Source: Staphylococcus xylosus NJ (GTDB lineage Bacteria; Bacillota; Bacilli; Staphylococcales; Staphylococcaceae). Taken from it: DNA of 64,000 nt. Every line of letters starts with the position of its first letter. The first letter of the stretch is position 1. Location: assembly GCF_000338275.1 (NCBI RefSeq), contig NZ_ANMR01000035.1:1-64000 (forward strand), in the 5' to 3' direction. Shown here piece by piece: positions 55,264 through 63,837 of this stretch. The translations under genes were made by a program, and so were the position numbers. The notes beneath the pieces are model-generated. The model made no database searches. It was not told the origin of the DNA and worked only from the letters and a program-made list of their open reading frames with translations.

Positions 55264-56280
55264 TTACCTCTCAATATCATTTTTTTCTTCATTTATGATT
55301 TTTATTATATCATCAGTATCAAATAATGGTGTATCTCCGGAAATTGTATGTGCCAATACACAAGATGCGGTTGAAAATGTAACCATTTCTTGAGGATCCA
55401 TATTTGATAATTCACCGTGGATTACGCCACATGTATATGCATCTCCAGTACCAATTCTGTCTAAGATATTCACTTCAAAATCTTCCGAATAATACATTGT
55501 TCCATTTTTAAATAAATATCCTTTGATGTTGTTTTGATTACTTCCTTGAATTGTTCTGATAGTACCAGCAATAATATCTATATTAAATTTTTCAGCTACA
55601 ACAAGTAATAATTCTTCTAATTGTTCTTCTTTACGTTCCTTAGTAGTTGTTAAATTGAGTGTGTTAATTGCATCTTTTTCACTCATAATTACAATATCCG
55701 CTTCTCTTAAAATGGTTTCATAGTATGGTTTTGCACGCTGATTTCCATTCTCACCCCATAAAGAAGGCCTAAAATTACAATCAAAAACTATTTTAATACC
55801 TTGCTCTTTTGCCACTTTGACAATAGTAAGAATATTGTTCTGAGTTAGATTATTCATAGCTAAAGATATACCACAAATATGCAACACATCAACGCCTTTC
55901 ATGGATTGAACAATATCATATTCTGAGATATCTGTTGTGTTAAAGCTACTTTGCTGTCTATTTGTATAGGTCACATTACTAGGGCGATTACCAAACCCTT
56001 GCTCTAAGAAATACATACCTAAGTTATCATTATTTTTGATAATAAAATCACTGTGAATACCTAATCTTCTTATCGCACCAATAGCAGCTGTACCAATTGA
56101 ATTTTCTGGTACCGCACTGATTAGGCTCGTGTCATAGCCAAATTGTGACAATAATCCCGTAACATTAACGCCTGTTCCAGTAAAAGAGTATTTCAAATTT
56201 TCCGCCTGTCTCAATAAAAGATTGTCGGGTACTTCTAACCGCATCATAATTTCCCCATAAGCTGCAATGTGCTTATTCAT
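55264..56280 (-). CDS. PfkB-family sugar kinase (2-keto-3-deoxygluconate kinase-like)
   Basis: A ribokinase-like kinase of 338 residues. YGEIMMRLEVPDN at the start is typical of 2-dehydro-3-deoxygluconokinases, and FTGTGVNVTGLLSQFGYDTSLISAVPENSIGTAAIGAIRRLGI follows. The catalytic signature is DRIGTGDAYTCGVIHG near 275-290 (Asp in GTGD). It overlaps the aldolase gene by 8 bp. In this operon it should phosphorylate the keto-deoxy acid made by the DgaE-like lyase so that the aldolase can split it. Alternatively it acts earlier on the amino acid sugar. Confidence 0.85.
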   Translation of the reverse strand: MNKHIAAYGEIMMRLEVPDNLLLRQAENLKYSFTGTGVNVTGLLSQFGYDTSLISAVPENSIGTAAIGAIRRLGIHSDFIIKNNDNLGMYFLEQGFGNRPSNVTYTNRQQSSFNTTDISEYDIVQSMKGVDVLHICGISLAMNNLTQNNILTIVKVAKEQGIKIVFDCNFRPSLWGENGNQRAKPYYETILREADIVIMSEKDAINTLNLTTTKERKEEQLEELLLVVAEKFNIDIIAGTIRTIQGSNQNNIKGYLFKNGTMYYSEDFEVNILDRIGTGDAYTCGVIHGELSNMDPQEMVTFSTASCVLAHTISGDTPLFDTDDIIKIINEEKNDIER

Positions 56281-57022
56281 ATAAATCCACTAATTTCTTA
56301 ATTTTAGAAGTAAGCCATTCTACATCATTTATATTTGTAAGACCTGTTTCTTTATCAATAATTGATGAATAAACATGCGGTATAATTTTGGGAACTTTAC
56401 AATCTAAAGCGATTTTCACGATTTCTTCAAAATTATCTTTAGTGATGCCACCCGTTGGCTCTAACCCAAATTCTGCTCTTCCACAAGCTTCGGCTACTGC
56501 TTTATATTCTTCAACTGTTTCTAAGCCCTTCATAGGGAAAAACTTGATTGAAGATCCTCCCATATCTTTAATTAAATTAATTGCTGCTTCAATAGGTATA
56601 ATTGCTTTCTCTTCTCCTTCACTACTAATAGGTCCTGTAGAAATATTTACGAAGCCTGCTTTTCCTGTGGGAGAGACTAATGCATTGACCCAAGATTGTT
56701 CATTGCTTTTAGCAGTTGTTTGTCCTACATCGGTAAATACTTGGTTAATATGTGCACCTTGATAGTATCTTGCGATTTCAGCTACTACTTTAGCTTGTCG
56801 GTTATCTCCAGCACCTAAGCCAATCGAAATAGCGTCGTCAACATCCTTTCCAAATTGTGACATCGCTGTCACCGCACTATTTACATCGTCATAATCTTTC
56901 GATAACACACCTATAACGATATTTTTATCAGCTGCTTGATATACTGCTTTGATATTCTCTTCCCCTTTAGCTAAAACATTCAAAGCAACTCTATCTTTAT
57001 AAAATCTATCATGTATTTTCAT
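56273..57022 (-). CDS. DgaF-type 2-keto-3-deoxy-6-phosphogluconate aldolase family protein
   Basis: A TIM-barrel protein of 249 residues of the DgaF group. DRVALNVLAKGEENIKAVYQAA opens it. GLGAGDNRQAKVVAEIARYYQGAHINQVFTDVGQT (about 68-102), SSIKFFPMKGLETVEEYKAVAEAC (Lys of the Schiff base) and FGLEPTGGITKDNFEEIVKIAL mark the aldolase. In Salmonella DgaF cleaves KDGP to pyruvate and glyceraldehyde 3-phosphate after DgaE. It abuts the DgaE-like gene (1-bp overlap), the same pairing, which supports the call. Confidence 0.88.
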   Translation of the reverse strand: MKIHDRFYKDRVALNVLAKGEENIKAVYQAADKNIVIGVLSKDYDDVNSAVTAMSQFGKDVDDAISIGLGAGDNRQAKVVAEIARYYQGAHINQVFTDVGQTTAKSNEQSWVNALVSPTGKAGFVNISTGPISSEGEEKAIIPIEAAINLIKDMGGSSIKFFPMKGLETVEEYKAVAEACGRAEFGLEPTGGITKDNFEEIVKIALDCKVPKIIPHVYSSIIDKETGLTNINDVEWLTSKIKKLVDLYE

Positions 57023-58128
57023 TAAATTTCCCCCTGTACAATTTGAATAATTGTTTCATAAATAATCTCAATTTCACCTTGTTTTAATGGTCTTGGATCA
57101 ATATCAAAGAATCCTTGTTTCACTCCATAATCACGTGTATAAATTGCAACATCAGCATTTTTCAATTTTCCAACAAATTGTTCTGCAGACATATTTAAAA
57201 TAGATGAATCTACATGTACGCGTGTTCTATAAATTTCTCTTCCTGCTTCATCTTGAACAATTTCTAATCGAATACCTTCATAGTTGTTAATTGGTGATAA
57301 TTTCTCTAATTCACTTTTTTCTGATTCTGAATTATCAACTTTATCGAAGTATTCATCTAATGCTTGTAATAACCCAAAAGTTGATTCTTTTCCTACTTTC
57401 ATACTTCGCCCGATAAAATGTAATTGAGTTTTCACAGATTCAACCAATGACTTTTTACCAGAGACTATACCAGTAGTTGGACCTTGAATTGCTTTTGAAC
57501 CGCTATAAATAGCTAAGTCTGAGCACTGGATGTATTTCGTTAACTCTTCTTCTGCAGCAGCATCCACAATTAACGGTATATTATATTTTTGAGCTACTTG
57601 ATATATTTCTTCAACAGATGCCATATTTTTTTGCACCGTATGATGCGATTTCACATAAAGAATAGCTGCTGTATTTTCATTTATTGCTTCTTGTATATGG
57701 TTTTCTTTACCTTCGTTTGCATACCCTACTTCAACTGTGCGACCGCCACCTAAGTAAACCATTGTCTCAATAGGCGCACCATATTGAACGTTGTGTCCTT
57801 TAAATAATATGATTTCATTTTTTTCTATGCTTTCATTGTGGAGCTTTTGACTTTTACGTTCATTTCCTTCGGTAACAATACCTGCAATCGATAATGCGAT
57901 TCCACTAGACGCTGAATTTACAACGACAGCATCTTCAGCATTAATTCTATTAGCAATATATGCCCCAGATTTATCAACTAAATCTGCAATTTCTACATAG
58001 TTTTGTCCTCCAAATTTCATAGCATTCATCACAGAATTTGTTGGAGAAGACACACCCAGAATACTCATTCTCCCACTTGCATTTATAACTTGTTTTAAGC
58101 CGTATTTATAATTCAATGAATTTTCCAT
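57022..58128 (-). CDS. DgaE-type PLP-dependent ammonia lyase
   Basis: A SelA-like fold-type I PLP enzyme of 368 residues. The start YGLKQVINASGRMSILGVSSPTNSVMNAMKFGG is characteristic. AVVVNSASSGIALSIAGIV binds the cofactor phosphate, LIVDAAAEEELTKYIQCSDLAIYSGSKAIQGPTTGIVSGK (about 180-219) carries the PLP aspartate and the Schiff-base Lys, and RVHVDSS follows. DgaE removes ammonia from D-glucosaminate 6-phosphate to give KDGP. The substrate here may be unphosphorylated or acyl-derived, because transport is by GntP rather than the Dga PTS. It overlaps the amidohydrolase by 23 bp. Confidence 0.87.
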   Translation of the reverse strand: MENSLNYKYGLKQVINASGRMSILGVSSPTNSVMNAMKFGGQNYVEIADLVDKSGAYIANRINAEDAVVVNSASSGIALSIAGIVTEGNERKSQKLHNESIEKNEIILFKGHNVQYGAPIETMVYLGGGRTVEVGYANEGKENHIQEAINENTAAILYVKSHHTVQKNMASVEEIYQVAQKYNIPLIVDAAAEEELTKYIQCSDLAIYSGSKAIQGPTTGIVSGKKSLVESVKTQLHFIGRSMKVGKESTFGLLQALDEYFDKVDNSESEKSELEKLSPINNYEGIRLEIVQDEAGREIYRTRVHVDSSILNMSAEQFVGKLKNADVAIYTRDYGVKQGFFDIDPRPLKQGEIEIIYETIIQIVQGEI

Positions 58129-59206
58129 TTGTTACCACGCCTCTTTCTTTAATTACTTTTTTAATTGTAATTTCGTGTCCATGTGAATCTATAAGATTTT
58201 GCTGTGAATCTATGACATCGAATAAGGTTAAGTTAGCTGTCATGCCCTCTTTAAATTTTGCTAAATCAGGTTTATTTATAATTTGAGCTGGATTTTCTGT
58301 GACACCTTTAATAATTTCTTCTAATGTATAACCGAGATACAAGAATTTAGTAAGTACATTCGATAAGCTGAATACTGGACCTTCTATTCTATTTTTTTTA
58401 TAAATGTCTGAACTTATACTATTAAATTGAATATGGTTACGTTGTGCTTGTTGTGCTACTTCAAATGAGAAACTTGCATTACCATGACCAACATCTAACT
58501 TCACTCCTCGACTTATTGCTTCTCTTAAAACTGTTAAAGGTACTCCATCTTGATCAAATAGGTTATTAGACTTACCGTTTAAAAAATGTGTAATAACATC
58601 GCCTTTTCTAAGTAATGGAATTACATCTTGTATTTTAGGAGGTGCGGATCCAATATGAGTCATAATCGGTAATTTTAATTGCTCACTAATCTGTATAGCT
58701 TTTTTCAAAGGCATTACACCATTATCTTTAACTACACTACTGCTAATACGCGCCTTTAATCCGATAATCATATCTTCGAATTGTTGAGCAGCTTTAATAC
58801 ACGCTTGTTGATTTATCCAATCCAAATTTGATAATTCATCGATTCTTTCAAGTCCTATTTTAGATATATTTAAAAATGAATATACATTAGTTAAGCTTTG
58901 TTGCGCTCTTTCGTATAACTCATTAACTCTATCAGCGCCACAACTCCCTGCATCTACGATTGTAGTAACCCCTTGTTTAACGCCTATTTCATCTATTTCA
59001 TCTCCATAAGGACTAAAATCAGAGAAAGCATGAACATGTAAATCAATCCAACCAGTTGAAACAAAAGAATTCGAACCATTGAAAATTACATTTCCTTGTA
59101 ATGTATTTCCATCTGAAATTTCTTTAATGACACCTTTTTCAAGTAATATATCGATTCTTCTTTTATTTAAAGTTTCAATATTTTTAATAATACCTGTACT
59201 TTTCAA
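58106..59206 (-). CDS. Amidohydrolase/deacetylase-family metallohydrolase
   Basis: A metal-dependent hydrolase of 366 residues in the adenine deaminase/dihydroorotase-like branch. GWIDLHVHAFSDFSPYGDEIDEIGVKQGVTTIVDAGSCG near 52-90 has the HxH pair. IGLKARISSSVV holds the bridging-Lys position, LPIMTHIGSAPP (His) and VITHFLNGKSNN (His) follow, and KLDVGHGNASF supplies the late His/Asp region. Members are annotated as deacetylases and occur beside DgaE/DgaF genes. It starts at TTG after GAGGTG and is first in the operon. It may remove an N-acyl group from an imported amino acid sugar before the lyase acts; this step is inferred. Confidence 0.83.
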   Translation of the reverse strand: MKSTGIIKNIETLNKRRIDILLEKGVIKEISDGNTLQGNVIFNGSNSFVSTGWIDLHVHAFSDFSPYGDEIDEIGVKQGVTTIVDAGSCGADRVNELYERAQQSLTNVYSFLNISKIGLERIDELSNLDWINQQACIKAAQQFEDMIIGLKARISSSVVKDNGVMPLKKAIQISEQLKLPIMTHIGSAPPKIQDVIPLLRKGDVITHFLNGKSNNLFDQDGVPLTVLREAISRGVKLDVGHGNASFSFEVAQQAQRNHIQFNSISSDIYKKNRIEGPVFSLSNVLTKFLYLGYTLEEIIKGVTENPAQIINKPDLAKFKEGMTANLTLFDVIDSQQNLIDSHGHEITIKKVIKERGVVTNGKFIEL

Positions 59207-59233
59207 TATATATCACCTCTCGAAAAACATCAT

Positions 59234-59279
59234 AACATTATAATCTTTGTAAGCGCAATCATTATAACATTATAATGTT
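59234..59279 (-). promoter_or_regulatory. Operator pair with central cre upstream of the Dga-type operon
   Basis: AACATTATAATGTT (59266-59279) is a perfect palindrome. AACATTATAATCTT (59234-59247) is the same with one change. Their centres are 32 bp apart. Between them TGTAAGCGCAATCA (59248-59261) fits the cre consensus at every position. Each palindrome contains TATAAT and so overlaps possible -10 elements. The UTRA-type GntR protein encoded in the operon is the likely ligand of the palindromes. Confidence 0.75.
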
Positions 59280-59373
59280 TCGTTTTAATAAAAAATACTG
59301 ATTCTTCCCTTTAAAAAGACAGAATCAGTAATTAATATTTTTATACTATGAATTTATTTAATTAACGTAATTA

Positions 59374-59907
59374 CTATTTTGTATGTTGATAATTTTCATC
59401 AAAAAACTTACCACTTCTAATATCTTCTAAAATACCTTCATATGGCGCGACATTAACAACCGTTTCATTATTTTGTCCTGCGTTACCAATATATGAAATC
59501 TTCGCAAATTCAGGTACAACTAATTTAGGGTAAGTATCGTATTTTTCACGAGATGCTTCCATTAAATCAATGTGATCATTTTGATAAGTCACTGTAATTT
59601 CTGGATGCTCTTCAACCCATTTAGGGAAGAAAATTGTACCGTGCATAAGCTGATTATTAGGTAAAAAATCTAATGCTACATCTGTACCTGTTGGTTCAGT
59701 CCAAGTTATTTTGAAAACACCCTCAGTTAATTTTACGATATTAGCTTCTTGATCTCTAACCCATCTACCAGCTACCATACCACCATGTATACGATAATCA
59801 ATTGTATTCTCATTTTTCACATACATCTCATATTCCCAACCATTATCATAAGTATAAATAAGATGTGTACCTAAAAAATCTTCTAATGTTTCAAAATTAT
59901 TAGTCAT
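59374..59907 (-). CDS. padC: Phenolic acid decarboxylase
   Basis: Decarboxylates hydroxycinnamic acids such as p-coumarate and ferulate to vinylphenols, without cofactor. It has 177 residues in the lipocalin-like PAD fold. [43 protein letters not shown] (about 9-51) is the family core with the active-site Tyr/Arg/Glu region, followed by [21 protein letters not shown] start at the ATG at 59907, with AAGGAGC 6-7 nt upstream; the longer frame would read through the ribosome site and the PadR operator. Divergent from padR, it should be induced by phenolic acids. Confidence 0.95.
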   Translation of the reverse strand: MTNNFETLEDFLGTHLIYTYDNGWEYEMYVKNENTIDYRIHGGMVAGRWVRDQEANIVKLTEGVFKITWTEPTGTDVALDFLPNNQLMHGTIFFPKWVEEHPEITVTYQNDHIDLMEASREKYDTYPKLVVPEFAKISYIGNAGQNNETVVNVAPYEGILEDIRSGKFFDENYQHTK

Positions 59908-59922
59908 AAAAAAGCTCCTTCC

Positions 59923-59946
59923 AAACATGTAATTAATTACATGTTT
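59923..59946. promoter_or_regulatory. PadR operator, 24-bp perfect palindrome
   Basis: The core is ACATGTAATTAATTACATGT, extended by AA and TT on the two sides to 24 bp. It contains the ATGT...ACAT arms known for PadR binding sites. It lies between padC and padR, right next to the padC ribosome site. Confidence 0.85.
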
Positions 59947-59999
59947 TCGATTACATATAAATGCTATACTTTATTCGATAAAACGTCAAGGAGGATGTT

Positions 60000-60545
60000 A
60001 TGGCACAAAAAAACATATTACAATATGTATTATTAGGCCTTTTAAAAAATGAACGCATGTCTGGTTATGATATCAAAAAAGCTTTTGAACGCGATATCGG
60101 TGAATTTTGGCAAGCAAATCACAGCCAAATTTATCCTGAATTAAAAAAATTGCACGGTCGTCTTTTAATTGATAAAACGATTGAAATAACAGGAGAAAAG
60201 TTAGAAAAAAAAGTATACGCTATTACAGATACAGGACGACAACTACTGAATGAATGGCTTGTTTCCCCAACACCTGAGTTGTCAGTACACAAAAATGAAT
60301 TCAATTTAAAATTATATTTTATCAATGATAGAAATGATCCTATATTGCCAGTAATGTTCGATGAGCAAATTCATTTACATGAATTAAAGTTAGAACATTT
60401 AAAAGAACGACGTAAAGCATTATTTAGCAATGAAGCATCTCAAGAACAACATTATGGGCATTATCTTGTATTAGATTATGCTATTGAAAGAGAAGCACAT
60501 AATATCAATTGGTTGAAATCTTGTCACCAAAATTTTAAGCATTAA
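60000..60545 (+). CDS. padR: PadR-family phenolic-acid-responsive repressor
   Basis: A repressor of 181 residues. The winged helix (about 1-85) reads NILQYVLLGLLKNERMSGYDIKKAFERDIGEFWQANHSQIYPELKKLHGRLLID. The C-terminal Vir_C-like helical part (about 95-178) serves dimerisation and has LHELKLEHLKERRKALF. It begins with GGAGG before ATG. It faces padC across a 92-bp gap holding a perfect palindromic operator. Phenolic acids should release it. Confidence 0.93.
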   Translation: MAQKNILQYVLLGLLKNERMSGYDIKKAFERDIGEFWQANHSQIYPELKKLHGRLLIDKTIEITGEKLEKKVYAITDTGRQLLNEWLVSPTPELSVHKNEFNLKLYFINDRNDPILPVMFDEQIHLHELKLEHLKERRKALFSNEASQEQHYGHYLVLDYAIEREAHNINWLKSCHQNFKH

Positions 60546-60590
60546 AAAAGCTCCTTTCTAAGCAGTAACACTGTTAAGAAAGGAGCTTTT
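60546..60590. terminator. Bidirectional terminator after padR
   Basis: AAAAGCTCCTTTCT pairs with AGAAAGGAGCTTTT over 14 bp, with inner complementarity TTAAC/GTTAAG-like, and T runs both ways. Confidence 0.9.
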
Positions 60591-60612
60591 GTTTCTTCAA
60601 GTTAATATAAAA

Positions 60613-61707
60613 TTAAACTTTTCTATAACGTTTAAGCCCAATAATATTTAAAATGGTAAACACGATAATAAAGACGAATAATATACAAATATCAAACCAA
60701 ATATATTCAAGTCCTTGTCCTTTTATCATAATGTGCGTCAAAGCATCACCTGCATATCTTAAGGGAAATAGATAACCTATGAAACTTACCCAATTAGCAA
60801 TATTCTCTAAAGGAATAATACCTGAAAAAAAGATTTGAGGAATTGCTACAATAGGTATAAACTGAATCATTTGAAACTCAGAATTAGCAAAAGTTGAAAC
60901 AAATATTCCCATAGCCAATGCGGCCAATGCGATTAAAATATTAACTAACAATACCCACCATATACTACCTGCAAGTTCTATGTTTAAGATAATAATCGCA
61001 TAAAACACGATGAGTAACGTTTGTAATATAGCAAATAAACCATAACCTGCTAAATAGCCAAACACAATATCACTTCTTTTAATCGACGTTGCTAATAAAC
61101 GTTCAAGTGTACCGTTAGTACGCTCTCTAAGTAATCCGATACCAGATATTAAAAATACGAAGAGGAAAACAAAGAAACCAATTAAAATTGGGAACATTTT
61201 ATCAAAATACGTACTATCTGAATCACCATATAGATAATGATTATCCAACTCTACATTCTCTGAGGATGGCTTATTTCCTTGCTGCATATTATCTGGAATT
61301 TTTTCTACAATTTTCATCATATCTTGCATTTTATTTTTCTGAAGTGCACTAGCAAGTAACTGTTTCGTAGCATCAGTTTTACTAGGGTCTTCATTAGCAT
61401 ACGTTACTTCTATTTTAGACCCATCTTTCGTAATATAACTATCTAGCTCTGAATCTACCATCGTATCTTTTACAGAATCTGATGAGCCAACCTTCTCTAT
61501 ATCCACTTTATCTGAAGGCAATTCATTTACAATTTCGTTGGGTACATGGCCAGTGACACCAATTTTCAAATTTGTTTCTGAATTTGTATCAAAAACAAAA
61601 TATAGCAATGTTAATACTAAAATCGGTGCGAACAACATTAATGCCAATGTTCTTTTATCTCTCAACAATTCCTTAACAACTCTTATAAAAACGGCTTTAA
61701 ATCTCAT
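60613..61707 (-). CDS. ABC-2-type transporter permease
   Basis: A membrane protein of 364 residues. It has one N-terminal helix (about 20-40), an extracytoplasmic segment of about 140 residues, then five helices from about residue 175 onward. GIGLLRERTNGTLERLLATSIKRSDIVFGYLAGYG near 190-224 is the typical ABC-2 coupling region, and FFSGIIPLENIANWVSFIGYLFPLRYA lies near the end. It is the partner of the ATPase gene 2 bp upstream. The pair resembles drug or lipid exporters of the YhfI/LinJ or DrrAB type; cargo unknown. The divergent TetR gene probably regulates it. Confidence 0.88.
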   Translation of the reverse strand: MRFKAVFIRVVKELLRDKRTLALMLFAPILVLTLLYFVFDTNSETNLKIGVTGHVPNEIVNELPSDKVDIEKVGSSDSVKDTMVDSELDSYITKDGSKIEVTYANEDPSKTDATKQLLASALQKNKMQDMMKIVEKIPDNMQQGNKPSSENVELDNHYLYGDSDSTYFDKMFPILIGFFVFLFVFLISGIGLLRERTNGTLERLLATSIKRSDIVFGYLAGYGLFAILQTLLIVFYAIIILNIELAGSIWWVLLVNILIALAALAMGIFVSTFANSEFQMIQFIPIVAIPQIFFSGIIPLENIANWVSFIGYLFPLRYAGDALTHIMIKGQGLEYIWFDICILFVFIIVFTILNIIGLKRYRKV

Positions 61708-61709
61708 GA

Positions 61710-62432
61710 TTACACCTCCGCTTCAGCCTTTATAAACACTTCTTCTATAGAATTTACGCCAAATTTTTCTTTCAGTTCTTTTGGTGTTCCCATAGTGAAT
61801 AAACGGCCTTCCATAATCAATCCAATATAATCACAGCGTTCCGCTTCTCCCATGACGTGCGTTGTCACAATTACTGACTTATTTTCCTCTGTGAGTAGAT
61901 TAAGTTGTTTCCATATATCTTTTCTAAGGCTCGGATCAATACCCACTGTTGGCTCATCTAATATAATTAAATTAGGATTTGACAGTAACGTAATCGCTAA
62001 AGACAATCTACGCTTCATACCCCCTGAAAATGTATTCACAATTTGATGTAATTCATTATCTAAATTAACTAGCTTCATATTCTTATCAATCGCTTGTTGT
62101 AGCTTATCACCGTCTAAACCCATCAAATTACCGAAGAACACTAAATTTTCTCGAGCAGTTAACGATTCATATAGCGCATCACTTTGCCCCATATAACCAA
62201 TTTCATTAAGGATTTTACGGTTGGGTATACTTGTATCGAATATTTGAGCATGACCTTCATCCAATTTCTCCATACCCATAAGGCACTTAATCGTTGTCGT
62301 TTTCCCCGAGCCACTTGGACCAATTAACCCTAAAATCTTTCCAAATGGTAATTCAATATCAATATGATCTAAAACTTTCTTTTTGCCATAATGTTTTGTC
62401 GCACTTGTTAGTTTAGCTGCAACTTCAGACAT
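61710..62432 (-). CDS. ABC transporter ATP-binding protein (drug-exporter type)
   Basis: An ATPase of 240 residues. Walker A is GPSGSGKTT (about 37-45), the Q-loop lies in IGYMGQSDALYESLT, the signature is FSGGMKRRLSLAITLL (about 134-149), Walker B is LIILDEPTVGIDP, and the H-loop is VTTHVMGEAERCD. I start at the ATG at 62432, preceded by GGGGG at 6 nt; a longer frame would include that site. It is first in a two-gene exporter operon with the ABC-2 permease, divergent from a TetR regulator with a near-palindromic site between. Confidence 0.91.
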   Translation of the reverse strand: MSEVAAKLTSATKHYGKKKVLDHIDIELPFGKILGLIGPSGSGKTTTIKCLMGMEKLDEGHAQIFDTSIPNRKILNEIGYMGQSDALYESLTARENLVFFGNLMGLDGDKLQQAIDKNMKLVNLDNELHQIVNTFSGGMKRRLSLAITLLSNPNLIILDEPTVGIDPSLRKDIWKQLNLLTEENKSVIVTTHVMGEAERCDYIGLIMEGRLFTMGTPKELKEKFGVNSIEEVFIKAEAEV

Positions 62433-62446
62433 GTTTAGCCCCCTTA

Positions 62447-62462
62447 TTAGACACAGCGTCAA
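62447..62462. promoter_or_regulatory. Candidate TetR operator
   Basis: TTAGACACAGCGTCAA is a near-palindrome (TTRGACRC-type arms) 15 bp upstream of the ATPase start. A second A/T dyad, CTAATAATATTAG, lies at 62548-62560 before the tetR gene. Both suit binding by the divergent TetR protein. Confidence 0.45.
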
Positions 62463-62571
62463 TTATCATTCATAATGCGATTATATACCTATATAATATA
62501 AAAACAATAAAAAGGTTATCGTTACTGAACACATTTAAAAATTATGTCTAATAATATTAGGAGTGAAGAGA

Positions 62572-63138
62572 ATGACTGAAGAATTATTTACAGATGCTCG
62601 CATATTGAAGACGAAGAAAAATACCCGAAAAGCTTTAATAACGCTCTTAAAAACTAAAAGATTTGATGATATCTCGGTAAAAGATATATGTAATGAAGCT
62701 AATGTAAGTAGAGGAACTTTTTATTTACATTACAAAGATAAATATGATTTAGTACATCAATATCAGAAAGAAATTATAAAAAGTGGCAGTAAGAAAGTTC
62801 ATAAATTTTTAAACTCAGACCGTCATTTATTTTTTTATCACATGCTTAATTTTTGGAATAATGAAGCCGAACTTTTATTATTGCTCATCTCTAAAAATGG
62901 TTCTACTGAAATTCAAAACCAAGTAAAATCAATGTTACAAATAAATGCAGAAAAAAATATTCTCCCTTCAGTAAAAACGATTAATTTAAGTGAAAGAGAA
63001 CAACATTATTTTGTAATTTTTTTGAGCAATGCGATTTTTGGTATCATTCAAGAGTGGGTAGATAACGGAAAACCAGAAACTACAGAGGAATTATCAACTA
63101 TTATTAATAAGATTACCCCCGATTCGTTGTTGGGCTGA
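62572..63138 (+). CDS. TetR-family transcriptional regulator
   Basis: A repressor of 188 residues. The N-terminal helix-turn-helix reads RKALITLLKTKRFDDISVKDICNEANVSRGTFYLHYKDKYDLVHQY near 18-63, the standard TetR signature. The remainder is a helical ligand domain (SEREQHYFVIFLSNAIFGIIQEWVDNG). I use the ATG at 62572, 9-10 nt after TAGGAG; an upstream in-frame start falls on this ribosome site. It is divergent from the ABC exporter operon and probably represses it until the exported compound binds. Confidence 0.9.
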   Translation: MTEELFTDARILKTKKNTRKALITLLKTKRFDDISVKDICNEANVSRGTFYLHYKDKYDLVHQYQKEIIKSGSKKVHKFLNSDRHLFFYHMLNFWNNEAELLLLLISKNGSTEIQNQVKSMLQINAEKNILPSVKTINLSEREQHYFVIFLSNAIFGIIQEWVDNGKPETTEELSTIINKITPDSLLG

Positions 63139-63618
63139 AAGTTTTCGCCCTCCTTCCTTATTGCTATGTAGACCTTTATTTAATAAAATCATCCTATCCA
63201 ATCACGCATATTTCATACTAATCATATGTTCACTAACAACAATGTTAAAAATTCTCCCACCACTTTTCACAAAAGCAAAAAGAGGTAATGGAATCGATTT
63301 TTTAAAATATGATTTCATTGCCCTCTCCTTTTTTATTTTTCACTTCATTAACCTTATTCACAATAAACTCAGCTGCATAACTTATCATCATGCCACAATT
63401 CCTATAAAAGCGCTACACAATATTAAAAAAATTACAAAGAATTAAAATTTGTATACTATACTTACAATTCCTATAAAAAAACTATCATTACACTCAGGCA
63501 TAAAAAACGTTTAGTTAGGCATTTTTACACAATTAATTAAGAAAACAAGTTATATTGTATTTAACAAATTAAAGCAAATGTTTTAATTTTAAATTTCTAA
63601 AATAAAGGAGTGTTTCAC
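63139..63618. other. Intergenic, AT-rich, upstream of the PSM-beta-like gene
   Basis: No supported gene in 480 bases. The only clear signal is the ribosome site AAAGGAG at 63604-63610. A 94-codon frame at 63161-63445 lacks a ribosome site and has an AT-driven composition. No further copy of the small peptide gene was found. Confidence 0.45.
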
Positions 63619-63750
63619 ATGGCAGGAATCGTAGAAGCAATTGGTAACGCAGTAAATGCAGGTTTAGCTCATGACTGGGCTACAATGGGCGTAAGCATCG
63701 CAGAGGTTTTAGGTAAAGGTGTAGACTTCATTTTAGGTTTCTTTAAATAA
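63619..63750 (+). CDS. Phenol-soluble modulin beta / SLUSH-like haemolytic peptide
   Basis: A peptide of 43 residues with no signal sequence. It starts [20 protein letters not shown] and continues with [20 protein letters not shown]. It is an amphipathic helix pattern with the conserved QDW/HDW-type tryptophan near residue 20 and the SIAE..GKGVDFI half characteristic of S. lugdunensis SLUSH peptides and staphylococcal PSM-beta. Such peptides are exported by the Pmt ABC system and act as surfactants in biofilm structure and as weak cytolysins. The ribosome site AAAGGAG lies 8 nt before ATG. A strong terminator follows 13 bp after the stop. Many species carry two to four tandem copies; here there is only one. 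Confidence 0.92.
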   Translation: MAGIVEAIGNAVNAGLAHDWATMGVSIAEVLGKGVDFILGFFK

Positions 63751-63763
63751 ACATATGCATTAA

Positions 63764-63820
63764 AAAAGGCCTTTTCTAGAAACCCTTCTTAATTGAGGAG
63801 TTTCATAGAAAAGGCCTTTT
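63764..63820. terminator. Bidirectional terminator after the PSM-beta-like gene
   Basis: A perfect 15-bp stem AAAAGGCCTTTTCTA / TAGAAAAGGCCTTTT, extended inward by GAAAC/GTTTC after one bulge. It also ends the convergent sugar-porter gene. Confidence 0.93.
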
Positions 63821-63837
63821 ATTATTTACTTAAATTA

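Noticed and set aside
63161..63445. 94-codon frame upstream of the PSM-beta-like gene
   Set aside because: Starts at TTG without a ribosome site and has no coherent protein character.
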